This document shows positions 44,465-54,515 of a stretch of DNA of 64,000 nt, piece by piece. The position numbers and the translations under genes are program-made. Under the pieces are notes generated by a model. The model had not been told where the DNA came from and did no database searches. It saw only the letters and a program-made list of their open reading frames with translations. Location of the stretch: NCBI GenBank assembly GCA_014529385.2, contig CM043949.1, positions 148,841,850-148,905,849 on the forward strand, read 5' to 3'. The DNA comes from Adiantum capillus-veneris. Lineage: Eukaryota; Streptophyta; Polypodiopsida; Polypodiales; Pteridaceae. How positions within the stretch are numbered: the first letter of the stretch is position 1; every line of letters starts with the position of its first letter.

Positions 44465-44985
44465 TGCAATACCTCCCCCAATCACCTCGCTTCTCGCCAC
44501 CTTCTCTACCCCTATCCCCCCTCGCCCCTACCCCCTATCCCCTCGCCCCTACCCACCCTTTTTCCCCTTCGCCCCTACCCACCCTCCCTCCCCCTCTCGC
44601 CCCCTACCCACCCCCCTCTCGCCCCTACCCTCACCCCCCTCGCCTCTACCCACTATCACTGACCCGCTATCCACCCCCCTCGCCCCTACCCACCCCCTCT
44701 CGCCCCTACCGACTATCACTCACCCCCTACGCACCCCCCCTCGCCCCTACCCTCACCCCCCTCGTCCCTACTCACCCCCTTCCTCTCTCCTCGCACCTAC
44801 CCACTCCCCCTCTCGCCCCTACCCTCTCTCGCTCGCCCATATCTAGTCCCCCTCGCCCCTATCTAGCCCAACCCCCTCGCCCCTACCCACCCCCTCCCCC
44901 TCACCCCTATCTAGACCCCTTCCCTCTCCTCTCACCCCTATCTAGCCCAACCCCCTCCCCTACCTACCCCTTGCCCTCTAGAGTG
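44465..44985 (+). repeat. C-rich minisatellite (CCCCTCGCCCCTACCCACC-like)
   Basis: About 500 bp of irregular repeats of CGCCCCTACCCACCCCCTCT-like units, almost purely C/T with few A and G. All overlapping open frames (Pro-rich) are products of the repeat. The complementary strand has many closely spaced GGGG runs. Confidence 0.9.
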
Positions 44986-45215
44986 AAGTCCATGTATACA
45001 GAGAAGCCCAAAATGAATTTTCTACGAGAATCAGTGATGTGCATGAATTGTTCAGTCTTCAGTTATCGGCATTGCTTCATTGGTACTTCCTCCTAGGAAC
45101 TCAAAATCTTCTCCAAACATCACCTTCTTCAGTCAGAGTCTTGGTGTTTCACTGTTCTCTCTAGTCTAACTGTTCTATCTCACCGAGACGGTGAGTGGTC
45201 CTATGGTGGGCAACC

Positions 45216-45802
45216 TGTGGCAGGGCTACAGTGTCACTGGCATGGGACAAGCAGTTAGTTGCAGTTGGGCTTGAGTTCACACTAGACGAACTTTCGTCGG
45301 GGAAGTGACATGTGGCAAGTGTTACGGATGGTGGTCCAGTGGACACCGGCCAAATCTCCACCTGAGTTAGGAGATAGGCTTAGTTGGATTGGGAAATCTG
45401 CCAACTGTTGGTGGCTCTTAGGAGATACATATGAGTGGTTGGTTCCAATCGTCGAGACGCATCATCGTTGACTTTTCTGTGGTCACTCATCTAGAGTCTC
45501 TCATCAGAGTTGTACACAACACGTCTGCACCATCCCTGCACAATTCAGCCTCGACACCCTCACTATACCTATGAGATCAGGGCTGGAGCTGAGTGTGTTG
45601 GCATGCCAGAGTCTATATCAGTTTCTTTGAGTTTGTCCATGTTCGTGATGTTCATGATTTGCTGAGTCGTACTGTTGTTTCTCTGTTATTCTTGCTCTAT
45701 TGTTCTTTGTCTTCTGTGTTTTCATTCTACGGAGTGAGATATCACGCACATTGCATTTACGAGCACCCACTATAGAGGGCACGACACATTATCTCCGCTA
45801 CA
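45216..45802 (+). repeat. TE-H 3' LTR
   Basis: 587 bp, the partner of 41509-42230. It is followed by CAAGC and the last T2 LTR segment. Confidence 0.85.
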
Positions 45803-45856
45803 CAAGCTTTTTGGCACAATCTACCAGCTTTATGCTCATCCAAAAAATGCCTGACA
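45803..45856 (-). repeat. T2 3' LTR, segment 3 (LTR start)
   Basis: CAAGCTTTTTGGCAC...AAAAAATGCCTGACA is the reverse complement of the T1 LTR start TGTCAGGCATTTTTTGGATG...AAAAAGCTTG. Confidence 0.85.
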
Positions 45857-46273
45857 TAGCTTGCCAACCTCCCCTTAACCTTCTTGATCATTCATGACAA
45901 GCAGAGGTTTCTAGGGTGAACAATTGTTGAAGCTCATCCCCAGAAACCTCATTCACATCCTCGAATGTCTTCACACTGTCTTCCTTTATTGATAACATCT
46001 CATCTATCACAATTGTCATCAAACGTACCACATATTTTTTCAATCTGTAACCATTAATACGGTATTTATGCTATGCACCACCCAAATCTGCCAATCGATA
46101 TGTCCCATTGTCAAACTTGTTCACAACAGTAAAAGGACCTTCCCATTTTATTTGAATTTTTTTCCGGAAAGTATTGTTCAGCTTACTATTGTATCACAAC
46201 ACAAGATCACCCTTTTCAATTCCCTTATCCTTCACACATTCATTAGCCTTATAAGCTTTCTTTGATACTCCCT
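45857..46273 (-). pseudogene. T2 polypurine tract and integrase C-terminal remnant
   Basis: TAGCTTGCCAACCTCCCC (45857-45874) is the inverted T1-type purine tract. Beyond it the - strand matches the T1 integrase tail (ending in SACHE in T1 at 14075) with several stops. A solo LTR interrupts at 46274. Confidence 0.8.
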
Positions 46274-47559
46274 TGTCACGTGACACATCCAACCCTATGT
46301 GTCCGTGGACAAGCTACAGCATGATCAGGGTTCAGTCAGTCCAGTCAAGTCTAGATTAGAAGTGATCTGGCACTTTTGTGAGTCTATTCGTAGACCGTGC
46401 ATGCCCAGTCACTTAGCATAGATGCATATCCTCTGGTTGTACACAGCATGATCATCAATATTCCCTTCAGAATCCATCAAATTCAGTCAGGGAAATTTTC
46501 CAGTGCATTTAGCCTATTTTCCCTATTTTTGGTATTTTTCACTTATTATTTTTAAGTGACTTTCCAAAAAAAGTAGGTAGGGCAATTTTGCTAAGTTAAT
46601 ATATAAGCAACCCGAGTTAGCACTTTCTAGCAGGCAGCAGGAGCACATGCTCAACAGGCACCTTCTCAGCAGGACCCCAAGGACTTCTAGCGTTTTTGCT
46701 CCACAGCATCTTGGCTAGCGTTTTTGGACAAGACACCGCAGATGAGCCAGCGTTTTGCATTTGCAGAGCCACGACGACAAGACCACAGCAGATCAGCCTA
46801 GCGTTTTTGCATCTGCAGAATCCCGACGACAAAACACAGATTTTCAGCCCTAGCGTTTTTGCATCTACCAGCAACCTCAGCGTTTTGCAGATCTATCGCG
46901 ACAGAATCAGCCCTAGGATCAGCGTTTTCAGTTTTCAGCAGTCACACATCGCCGATCAAGTCCCGAACCTCGCACATCTCACCTTCCCGCAACAATTCCT
47001 CGCAGCACGGTCAGTTTCCGCAAGGTTTACAGTTTCAGCCCGGAAAACGCAGATTTCAGCATCTGCGTTTTCAGCGCGTCATCGTCACATCGTCGTCATC
47101 AACATCGTCACCGACATAGAGTCAGAATTCAGCAAATAGAACATTCGCAGATTTCAGCCCCTAGCGTTTTTGGCCAGCAGTAGAAAGATTGCAGATTTCA
47201 GCCCTTAGGTCGACTTCATCATCACCATCGTCATCATCGACATAGCCTAGACTTGCATCAATCACTTGCATTCATTTGTACCAGATTGTGCAATCATAAG
47301 TAGATCACTCTCGCTGACGAGAGTGGGGCTTTCGGAGGAGGGTTTTACAACGTCTCTGGTGTCGTATCTCTCTTCTCTGTCTATCTCTCAGTCTCATACA
47401 CTTGCACGCACATTGTCCATTCACTTTGTTCGTGATCATAGCACTTTCCATTAAGAACGGAAGGCTCTCCCTTCCATAAGAACTAAAAGGAACCCTTGAG
47501 CACACTTCGGAGCACTCATCTTGAGCAAAGCGCAAACAATCATTCTGCTGCACCTAACA
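46274..47559 (+). repeat. Solo LTR, family B (copy 2)
   Basis: 1,286 bp, TGTCACGTGACACATCC...TTCTGCTGCACCTAACA, with perfect TCCCT duplications (46269-46273 and 47560-47564). It contains many AGCGTTTTTGCATCTGCA-like short repeats and a GAGAGTGGGG...GGAGGAGGGTTTTACAA segment shared with copies 1 and 3. Confidence 0.93.
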
Positions 47560-47564
47560 TCCCT

Positions 47565-48262
47565 CGTAGTAGCTTAAAGCCAAAACTCTGTCCAATTACA
47601 AACATTGTAATTCCAATAACCTTTTCTGCCAAGTATCTTTTGCTCTTCATCTCCCAATACAACAATTTTGAGTGCAAGAATTTCCACTTCAATTGGCAAT
47701 AATGCTTCTTTGCCATAGACCAAATGATAAGGAGAAAACCATGTGCTCGTTTTGATAGCAGTTCTATAGGCCCATAATGCATATGGCAACTATGAATCCC
47801 AAGTTTTCCAATGTGTCTGGGTCATCTTTGTCAAGATTTTCATCAACTCTCCATTGAACCTCTCATTGAGACCATTGCATTGTGGATAATAAGGAGAATT
47901 GTAAATGTGTTGTATATTGAGCTTTTTGCATAGAAAATCAAACAACTCTCCTCTAAATCCCAGTCCTCTATCAAAAAGTAGTTGTAGTGGCACACCAAAT
48001 TTGCAACATATATATTCATATACGAAGTTTCCCATTTCCTTACTAGTAATCTGTTTGGCAGCTTTGGCTTTTGCCCAACACGACAAATATTCCACTACTA
48101 TCAGAATGTAAAAATTTATTTTGCTAGTCATGGGCAAGGGTCCAATAGCATCAAGACCCCATTTTTCAAACACATCAGCTAGAATTCTCTTCAGGCTTGA
48201 AAATTCTTTTCCCCAATTTCTGACAAGATAAACAAGACTTACACCAATGGTTAACATCCCGC
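47565..48262 (-). pseudogene. T2 integrase core
   Basis: On the - strand: KWGLDAIGPLPMTSKINFYI (first Asp), LQLLFDRGLGFRGELFDFLC (second Asp), YYPQCNGLNERFNGELMKIL (catalytic Glu), TAG, then LPYALWAYRTAIKTSTWFSP. The DDE triad is complete and only one stop interrupts. The zinc finger is missing; the sequence joins straight to the RNase H end near 48262. Confidence 0.88.
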
Positions 48263-48950
48263 TGGAATGGATATGACAAGAGTTTCGACCTTCTTCCTTT
48301 GCACCACCTCTTCCTTAACCAAAACAGGAGTCTCCTTATAAGTGAGTAAATCTACCAGGATAGTCCGAGTACTCTCTTCTATCAAAAAGGTGAACTGAAA
48401 CTCCTAAAGTTCAATAACCCATTTCATCATTGTTTTTTATATATTCGGATTATTAAACAATTGAGGAAGCAATAAATAACTGGTGAAAAAAGTGAACGAC
48501 TTTTGCAACAAGTAATGTCTGAATCGTCCGCAAGCATAAACCATATTGGTCATCACCAATTCAATTTCAGAGTAACCTCTTTTATGAGGAGTCTTCACTC
48601 TGCTAGCATAATGAACAAGCTTCATATACTGAAATTCCTTCCCCCTTTGCAACAACATGGCCCTAATGGCATCATCTCCCACTGATGGGTTGACATAAAA
48701 CTCCTTTTCCCAGTCAGGAGCTTGCATAATGGGTAGTGTACTCAAAACTTCTTTGACTCTGTCAAAAACATCTTCATAGTCACGTATCCACTCCATTGGA
48801 TCATTCTTAACCGCTTGTTGCAATGGATACAATAACTTTAATGCCAAAGATATGAATCGAGACAGATATTTAACCTTTTATATGAAAGTGGCCAACTATC
48901 TTGTATCCTTTGGAGATGACGGCAATAACAAAGCTTCCACTTTCTTTGGA
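48263..48950 (-). pseudogene. T2 first RNase H, catalytically eroded
   Basis: VDRVKEVLSTLPIMQAPDWE-like sequence on the - strand with FYVNPSVGDDAIRAMLLQRG and SFTFFTSYLLLPQLFNN: the same NPS and TSY replacements at Asp positions as T1. The frame ends at a stop at 48437; remnants of the RNase H end (STRTILVDLLTYKETPVL) follow, then the deletion junction. Confidence 0.82.
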
Positions 48951-48957
48951 TCTGCTT

Positions 48958-49836
48958 CTATCCCATTTCTGAAATCACACGTCCAAGAAGCTTCACCCTT
49001 GGCTGCGCCAAATGACACTTCTTAGGGTTCAACTGACCCCCACATTCATTATACCTTGCAAAAGTCATTTCAAGCTTCTGAATGTGCTCTTTCCTTGAAC
49101 TGTATACACAAAAATCATCTATAAATCCTTTAACAAACTTCCCGAGAAACGGGATAAGGACCCAATCCACTTTTCTTTCAAAAGCTCCAGGTCCATTTGT
49201 TAACCTAAAAGGAAGGCAACAAAAGCAGAAACAACCCCATGGAGTAATAAAAGTAGTCTTTTTCCGGTCTTCAAGAGCAAGAAGGATAAGCTGAAAATAT
49301 CCTAAATAACCATCACAGACACTATATCTTTCAAAGCCATCCACTGTATCTAAAAGTTGATCAATGAAAGGTAAAGGATAAAGATCTTTCTTGGTCACTG
49401 CATTTAACAACTTATAATCAACGCAAACTCTCCAACACCCATCTTTCTTTGGAGTGACCACTACAAGGCTCACCCATTCAACATTATCAACTGGCACTAT
49501 GAACCCTGCATCCAAAAGCTTATTCACTTCTTCCTTTAAAGTATTCATTTGCTCCTTACCCATCCTTCTTAATTTCTGTCTTATTGGCTTTGCCCCTTCA
49601 ACTAATTCAATCTTCACAAGATCTCCAACAAAACCCCTTATTTCTTGATATGAAGTGATAAAAAGATTTGGAAACTTGTCCAACTTTGTTAAAAACTCCC
49701 TTCTTTCTCCTTGTGTCAAATCAGTACTCTGCATATTTTGAACCAACTCGTTCGTCATCACTGGCAATTCCTGTTTACGCTGAATCAACTCCTCAAGTTT
49801 CTCTAAACAACTCGAAGCATTTATATTCCTTGACAC
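48958..49836 (-). CDS. T2 reverse transcriptase (open frame)
   Basis: A 292-codon open frame, the longest intact pol segment in the window: YQEIRGFVGDLVKIELVEGA, LLDAGFIVPVDNVEWVSLVV, WRVCVDYKLLNAVTKKDLYP, LPFRLTNGPGAFERKVDWVL, active site FIDDFCVYS, and PKKCHLAQPRVKLLGRVISE. Both catalytic Asp residues are present. It is a fragment of a larger Gag-Pol frame, so the first Met is not a true start, and it ends at a stop before the RNase H. Confidence 0.87.
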   Translation of the reverse strand: MSRNINASSCLEKLEELIQRKQELPVMTNELVQNMQSTDLTQGERREFLTKLDKFPNLFITSYQEIRGFVGDLVKIELVEGAKPIRQKLRRMGKEQMNTLKEEVNKLLDAGFIVPVDNVEWVSLVVVTPKKDGCWRVCVDYKLLNAVTKKDLYPLPFIDQLLDTVDGFERYSVCDGYLGYFQLILLALEDRKKTTFITPWGCFCFCCLPFRLTNGPGAFERKVDWVLIPFLGKFVKGFIDDFCVYSSRKEHIQKLEMTFARYNECGGQLNPKKCHLAQPRVKLLGRVISEMG

Positions 49837-49877
49837 TTGCCATACTTCACCAATTTCTCTTCTCCTCGTCCAACAAC

Positions 49878-50246
49878 ATTCTTGTCAGGAAGTAAGAACC
49901 AAAGTACTTGGCCGGACTAAAGCCAAAGATGTACAAGTTGTTTGCGGACAAGATAGTAATAAGGCATGGAGGAGGTTTTACGAGAGCCAGCTACCATACC
50001 ACACTTGATGTTCAGCACGAATAAGCTGCCATGCTTCTAGATCAGGAGCTTATGTCCTCTAGTCAACACATCGCAGTTCCTTCACAGAGAAAAAGGCGAA
50101 AAAGACCAATGGAGATTGAAGAATGGGAGATCCCAGAACCATAGCTGCTTAGTAGCAGATCATTTTGCGCGTCCTTGTGAGATACTAGCAACGACATTAC
50201 CTCATGTATTCAGTAGGGTGGTCAGTCACGAATTTCCAACAGCTAG
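49878..50246. other. Unassigned stretch between T2 and TE-E
   Basis: No homology to T1 upstream of RT. The longest readable + strand pieces (VRTKVLGRTKAKDVQVVCGQ; QRKRRKRPMEIEEWEIPEP) have stops and no recognised domain. It is the left flank of TE-E, so it was continuous with 54511 onward before that insertion. Confidence 0.4.
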
Positions 50247-51957
50247 TGTCACGAGGACATGGCAACTGCTAACCTTAGTTGTTGGTTTCTTTCCAATGAT
50301 TTTTGTTTAATTTTTGAGACCCTCTTTTTTAAGTTGCAAATGGTTGGACATTGTATGGCCAATGTGAACGGTGGTTTCACCCACAGACGGGAAGTTGGTC
50401 GGCACTGGAATTCGTAAAGTAAAAGGATGTCTAGGCTCAGTTCAAGATCATGTAGGTCCCCCCGTCGCACTTAGCAAGTTGGTGGATACTAGGAAGTGAA
50501 CTCAATAAAGGCATAAAGTCAAGGTGGGATCACAAACAGAAACTATCCGACAGTTGGGCCACATTGTACTTTTGGATGCGGTCCCAATGAGGATAGATGG
50601 TCAAATGACCAGTGGGAGCCCAACGGAAGCATCTCCTAAAAATTAGGAAACTGCTATTTTGGGCCGTGAAATATGTTCGCGTCATTACCTTCAGTATGAC
50701 CAGGGGAACATTTTATTACTCTGCTGCAAAGTCAACTGATGCACCAGTTGAGAGATTTTTAAGCAGGAAGTCCAATGCGGAGAAATTGCATGTATGAGTG
50801 CCAAGTGGCACTTTTTGGTCAATTTACCAAGTCTGCGAGAACAAAACTCGTAACTGACTTTTTGGAGCAGTTTTGGAGGTTGATAACTGTGATTTTCAGC
50901 CATTTCTCTCCATTTTTGAGCTTCCCGTGACTTTATCTAGGACCAAGGAGCTCATTTTCAGCATTGGAAGGCATCAGATGCGTGTTTACAAGGCTGTTTG
51001 CTGCGTTTTCAGCGATACGCAGGTTTTGGCAGCCATGGAAATCTTTCCTCTTTAGCATCTATTTGTTCACAGATGCATTACAGGTCAAGGGCACAAGAGA
51101 GGGCACTCGATTTATGCTGGGAGGCTGCTTCATTGAGAGCCTGTGTTCACATAGGTTAAGAGCTATGGAGTGCTTTCTTTTCCTCCCATGTACAGTGTGG
51201 TGCTAGGAGTGATGCCCTACACACTACACACTGCTCTCTCTCTCCTCTACGTGCAGTTATGTGATGCCTCACAAGAGGGCTCTTCATTTGATTGATGTAC
51301 AGCAGTGTGGGTTCATGCTTTTGTGCTGAGGAAAGAGCCTCCTTGAGCAAGAACAGGGGTAGCTAGCTGTTACTCCAAAGCAGGCACCGGTGAGGGTCAT
51401 AACCTCTCCGTACAGGTGCAAATTCAGCGCTGTGTATGCGCAGAAAATTGTTTGTTTTTCAACCATACGGACACCAGAACTATTGGGAATAGTGTCCCAC
51501 TGGCAGAGGACAGTTAGGGGACTGTTTGGGGCTGAAAACAGGGCAAAAACCAGTAAATACAGCATGCTGAATTTACTGTTTTTGGGCAGGAATCAGAGGG
51601 TTTATGCCAATGGAAGAGAGTTCCAGCAGGAGAATTGGTTTCACGCAAGTTTTGGGACTGTTATGCTGTCGAAATTTGGCCAAAACAAGTGGTATCTAGC
51701 TTGATACAGATAAAGGATTCCCAGGACTCTTCTTTGTAATTTACCCTCCTAAAGAATAAAGAAATACCGAAAGAGGCGCCAATTTTGGGGCCTACAGGTT
51801 GTCGGCGTCAGTTCGAAGAATTCTAGCTTTCGAGCCATGTGTGTGCTGAAGTGTTAATTCTCGTCGCAGGTTCTCTTTGCAAAGTGCTCTGTGTGTGTGT
51901 CTAAAGTAAGGAGTTTCGGGTGAAAGCGAACGCTTACCGCCCCACGGGCCGGTTTCA
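50247..51957 (+). repeat. TE-E 5' LTR
   Basis: 1,711 bp; conserved LTR block at 51755-51792 (AAAGAATAAAGAAATACCGA, then GGCGCC). Open frames inside it are not supported as genes. Confidence 0.9.
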
Positions 51958-52168
51958 TGGTTTCATCGCCGGGATATCAATCACTTTTTCCTCAAAGAGT
52001 GAGCCTCGGTTGTTTTGGGTAAAGACACGGAGTACAGGAACGCGGGATTACACTATGGCCGACAAAGGGAAGGGCATTATGGAAGAGGGTTCCTCTTCAC
52101 AGGACAGACAGGAAATTCCGCATATTCGCCTTGCCATAAAAGTAGTCAAATTAGGGCTGATTTTCTGA
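51920..52168 (+). pseudogene. TE-E gag start
   Basis: ATG at about 52054 (MADKGKGIMEEGSSSQDRQE) continues about 25 codons and stops at 52166-52168. The GSSSxDRQ-IP motif equals the TE-G gag start. Everything downstream of it in gag is deleted. Confidence 0.6.
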
Positions 52169-52369
52169 TGCGTTTCTAGGGTTTGCAACTATGAACCAAG
52201 ATGAGCTAGGGAGAGGTCTCACGGTGGTAGATTGGCCACTGGATTTGTTGCGGGAGTGATGTGGGTCTGTCAGGTGACACGTTGCTCGCCTATTCTCTGA
52301 GGCAATTGCTTGGATTCTATGACGCAGGTAAATCATCTTGAAATTTGAGCTTGCTGGTACATCAGGTTG

Positions 52370-52620
52370 TGGAATTATGTTCGTTTGCAGAGGCAAGAGC
52401 CTTTTGCACACGTAAAAGTTAAGGGACAGGTTGCAAGATGCTATGTGGTGAAGTTTAAGAACTATCCACCTATGGATGCAAAGTGGATGGAAGAGCATGA
52501 ACTGTCAGAGTCACCAAATATATTGTAGCTTTACCTTGAGGCCTTTGGGTTACAGCCTACGTATGCCCCAATCCAATGTCTGCAAAGGAGGGGTAATGAT
52601 AGAGCTAGCACATCAAATAT
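52370..52620 (+). pseudogene. TE-E chromodomain tail
   Basis: Frame: VKGQVARCYVVKFKNYPPMD then AKWMEEHELSESPNIL, a stop, LYLEAFGLQPTYAP. This is the chromodomain C-terminal half and tail as in TE-A (DAKWMEEEDLADTPQ). No integrase precedes it. Confidence 0.8.
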
Positions 52621-52816
52621 ACTCATGGATTAAGTGCAACAGCAGTGTACAGTTTGACAAAAGTATGAAGGTCTCATTAAGTCATTTGTACATATGTTTT
52701 GACAGTCTTTCTTGCGGATACATGAGATGATAAAAGGGTGTTTACCACACAAGATCATCTATGGCATGTATTTATGGTATGCAATCGAGGACGTTTGCGA
52801 TTTCAAGAGGGGGGTA

Positions 52817-54510
52817 TGTCACGAGGACGTGGCAACTGCTAACCTTAGTTGTTGGTTTCTTTCCAATGATTTTTGTTTAATTTTTGAGACCCTCTTTTTG
52901 AAGTTGCAAATGGTCGGACATTGTATGGCCACTGTGAACGGTGGTTTCACCCGCAGATGGGAAGTTGTTCGGCACTAGAATTCGTAAAGTAAAAGGATGT
53001 CTAGGCTCAGATCAAGATCATATAGGTCCCCCCGTCGCACTTAGCAAGTTGGTGGATACGAGGAAGTGAACTCAATAAAGGCATAAAGTCAAGGTGGGAT
53101 CACCAACAGAAAGTATCCGACAGTTGGGCCACATTGCACTTTTGGATATGGTCCCAATGAGGATAGATGGTCAAATGACCAGTGGGAGCCCAACGGAAGC
53201 GTCTCCTAAAAATTAGGGAACTGCTATTTTGGGCCGTGAAATGTGTTCGCGTCATTACCTTTGGTATGACCGGGGGAACATTTTATTACCCTGCTGCAAA
53301 GTCAACTGATGCACCAGTTGAGAGATTTTTACGCAGGAAGTCCAATGCGGGAAAATTGAATGTATGAGTGACAAAAGGCACTTTTTGGTCAATTTACCAA
53401 GTCTGGGAGAACAGAACTCGTGACTGACTTTTTGGAGCAGTTTTGGAGGTTGATAACTATGATTTTCAGCCATTTCTCTCCATTTTTGAGCTTCCCATGA
53501 CTTTATCTAGGACCAAGGAGCTCATTTTCAACATTGGAAGGCATCAGATGCGTGTTTACAAGGCTGTTTGCTGCGTTTTCAGCGATACGCAGGTTTTGGC
53601 AGCCATGGAAATCTTTCCTCTTTAGCATCTATTTGTTCACAGATGCATTACAAGTCAAGGGCAGAAGAGAGGGCGCTCGATTTATGCTAGGAGGCTGCTT
53701 CATTGAGAGCCTGTCACACAGGTTAAGAGCTATGGAGTGCTTTCTTTCCCTCCCATGTACAGTGTGGTGCTAGGAGTGATGCGCTGCACACTACACACTG
53801 CTCTCTCTCTCCCCTACGTGCAGTTATGTGATGCCCCACAAGAGGGCTCTACATTTGACTGATATACATCTGTGTGGGTTCATGCTTTTGTGTTGAGGCA
53901 AGAGCCTCCTTGAGCAGGAACAAGGGTAGCTAGCAGGCACCGGTGAGGGTCATAACCTCTCCATACAGGTGAAAATTCAGCACTGAGTATGCGCAGAAAA
54001 TTGACTGTTTTTCAGCCATACGTACACCAGAACTATTGGGAATAGTGCCCCAGTGGCAGAGGATAGTTAGGGGACTGTTTGGGGCTGAAAACAGGGCAAA
54101 AAACAGTAAATACAACATGCTGAATTTACTGTTTTTGGGCAGGAATCAGAGGGTTTATGCCAGTGGAAGAGAGTTCCAGCAGGGGAATTGGTTTCGCGCA
54201 AGTTTTGAGACTGTTATGCTATCGAAATTTGGCCAAAACAAGTGGTATCTAGCTTGATACAGATAAATGATTCCCAGGACTCTTCTTTGTAATTTACCCT
54301 CCTAAAGAATAAAGAAATACCGAAAGGGGCGCCAATTTTGGGGCCTACAGGTTGCCGGCGTCTGCTCAAAGCATTCTAGCTTTCGAGCCATGTGTGTGCT
54401 GAAGTGTTAATTCCTGTCGCAGGTTCTCTTTGCAAAGTGCTCTGTGTGTGTGTCTAAAGTAAGGAATTTCGGGTGAAAGCCGATGCCTACCGCCCCACAG
54501 CCCGGTTTCA
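52817..54510 (+). repeat. TE-E 3' LTR
   Basis: 1,694 bp, the partner of 50247-51957, preceded by the purine tract TTTCAAGAGGGGGGTA. Conserved block at 54307-54346. Confidence 0.9.
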
Positions 54511-54515
54511 GCTAG

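Larger units (their letters stand above)
41509..45802 (+). mobile_element. TE-H: gag-protease LTR element in T2 LTR
   Basis: LTRs 41509-42230 (722 bp) and 45216-45802 (587 bp), TGTRGSAGGGCTASAGTGTCACTGGC...ATCTCCGCTACA; flanks CAAGT and CAAGC (4 of 5). The interior encodes gag and a protease only, then a 500-bp C-rich array. No RT or integrase. The PBS candidate TGGCACGCCCGGTGGGAC is at 42245-42262. Confidence 0.85.
28594..49877 (-). mobile_element. T2: second Tat-like element (- strand), 5'-truncated and nested
   Basis: On the - strand: RT, first RNase H, integrase, purine tract and a 3' LTR (45856 down to 28594, about 1,233 bp after inserts are removed). It carries TE-F and TE-H in its LTR and a solo family-B LTR in its integrase. 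Homology to T1 stops at about 49877, a little upstream of the RT, so gag, protease and the 5' LTR are missing. Protein blocks match T1 closely, LTRs less so. The second RNase H and the integrase zinc finger were lost by a deletion. Confidence 0.82.
50247..54510 (+). mobile_element. TE-E: non-autonomous chromovirus with 1.7-kb LTRs
   Basis: LTRs 50247-51957 and 52817-54510, TGTCACGAGGACRTGGC...CCGGTTTCA, with perfect GCTAG duplications (50242-50246 and 54511-54515). The interior is only 859 bp: primer-site-like TGGTTTCATCGCCGGG, a short gag-like start, then a chromodomain tail and 3' UTR. All enzymes are missing, so it would depend on a related autonomous element. Leader and gag start match TE-G. 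Confidence 0.92.

Noticed and set aside
44465-44985. Interstitial telomeric repeat array
   Set aside because: CCCTA words occur, but the plant CCCTAAA unit and 7-bp period are absent.
44282-45096. Pro-rich open frames of up to 240 codons
   Set aside because: All three frames are open only because of the C-rich minisatellite; no start context or conserved motif.
49878-50200. Envelope-like or extra ORF of T2
   Set aside because: The fragments contain stops, lie upstream of RT where gag/protease would be, and share nothing with T1; left unassigned.
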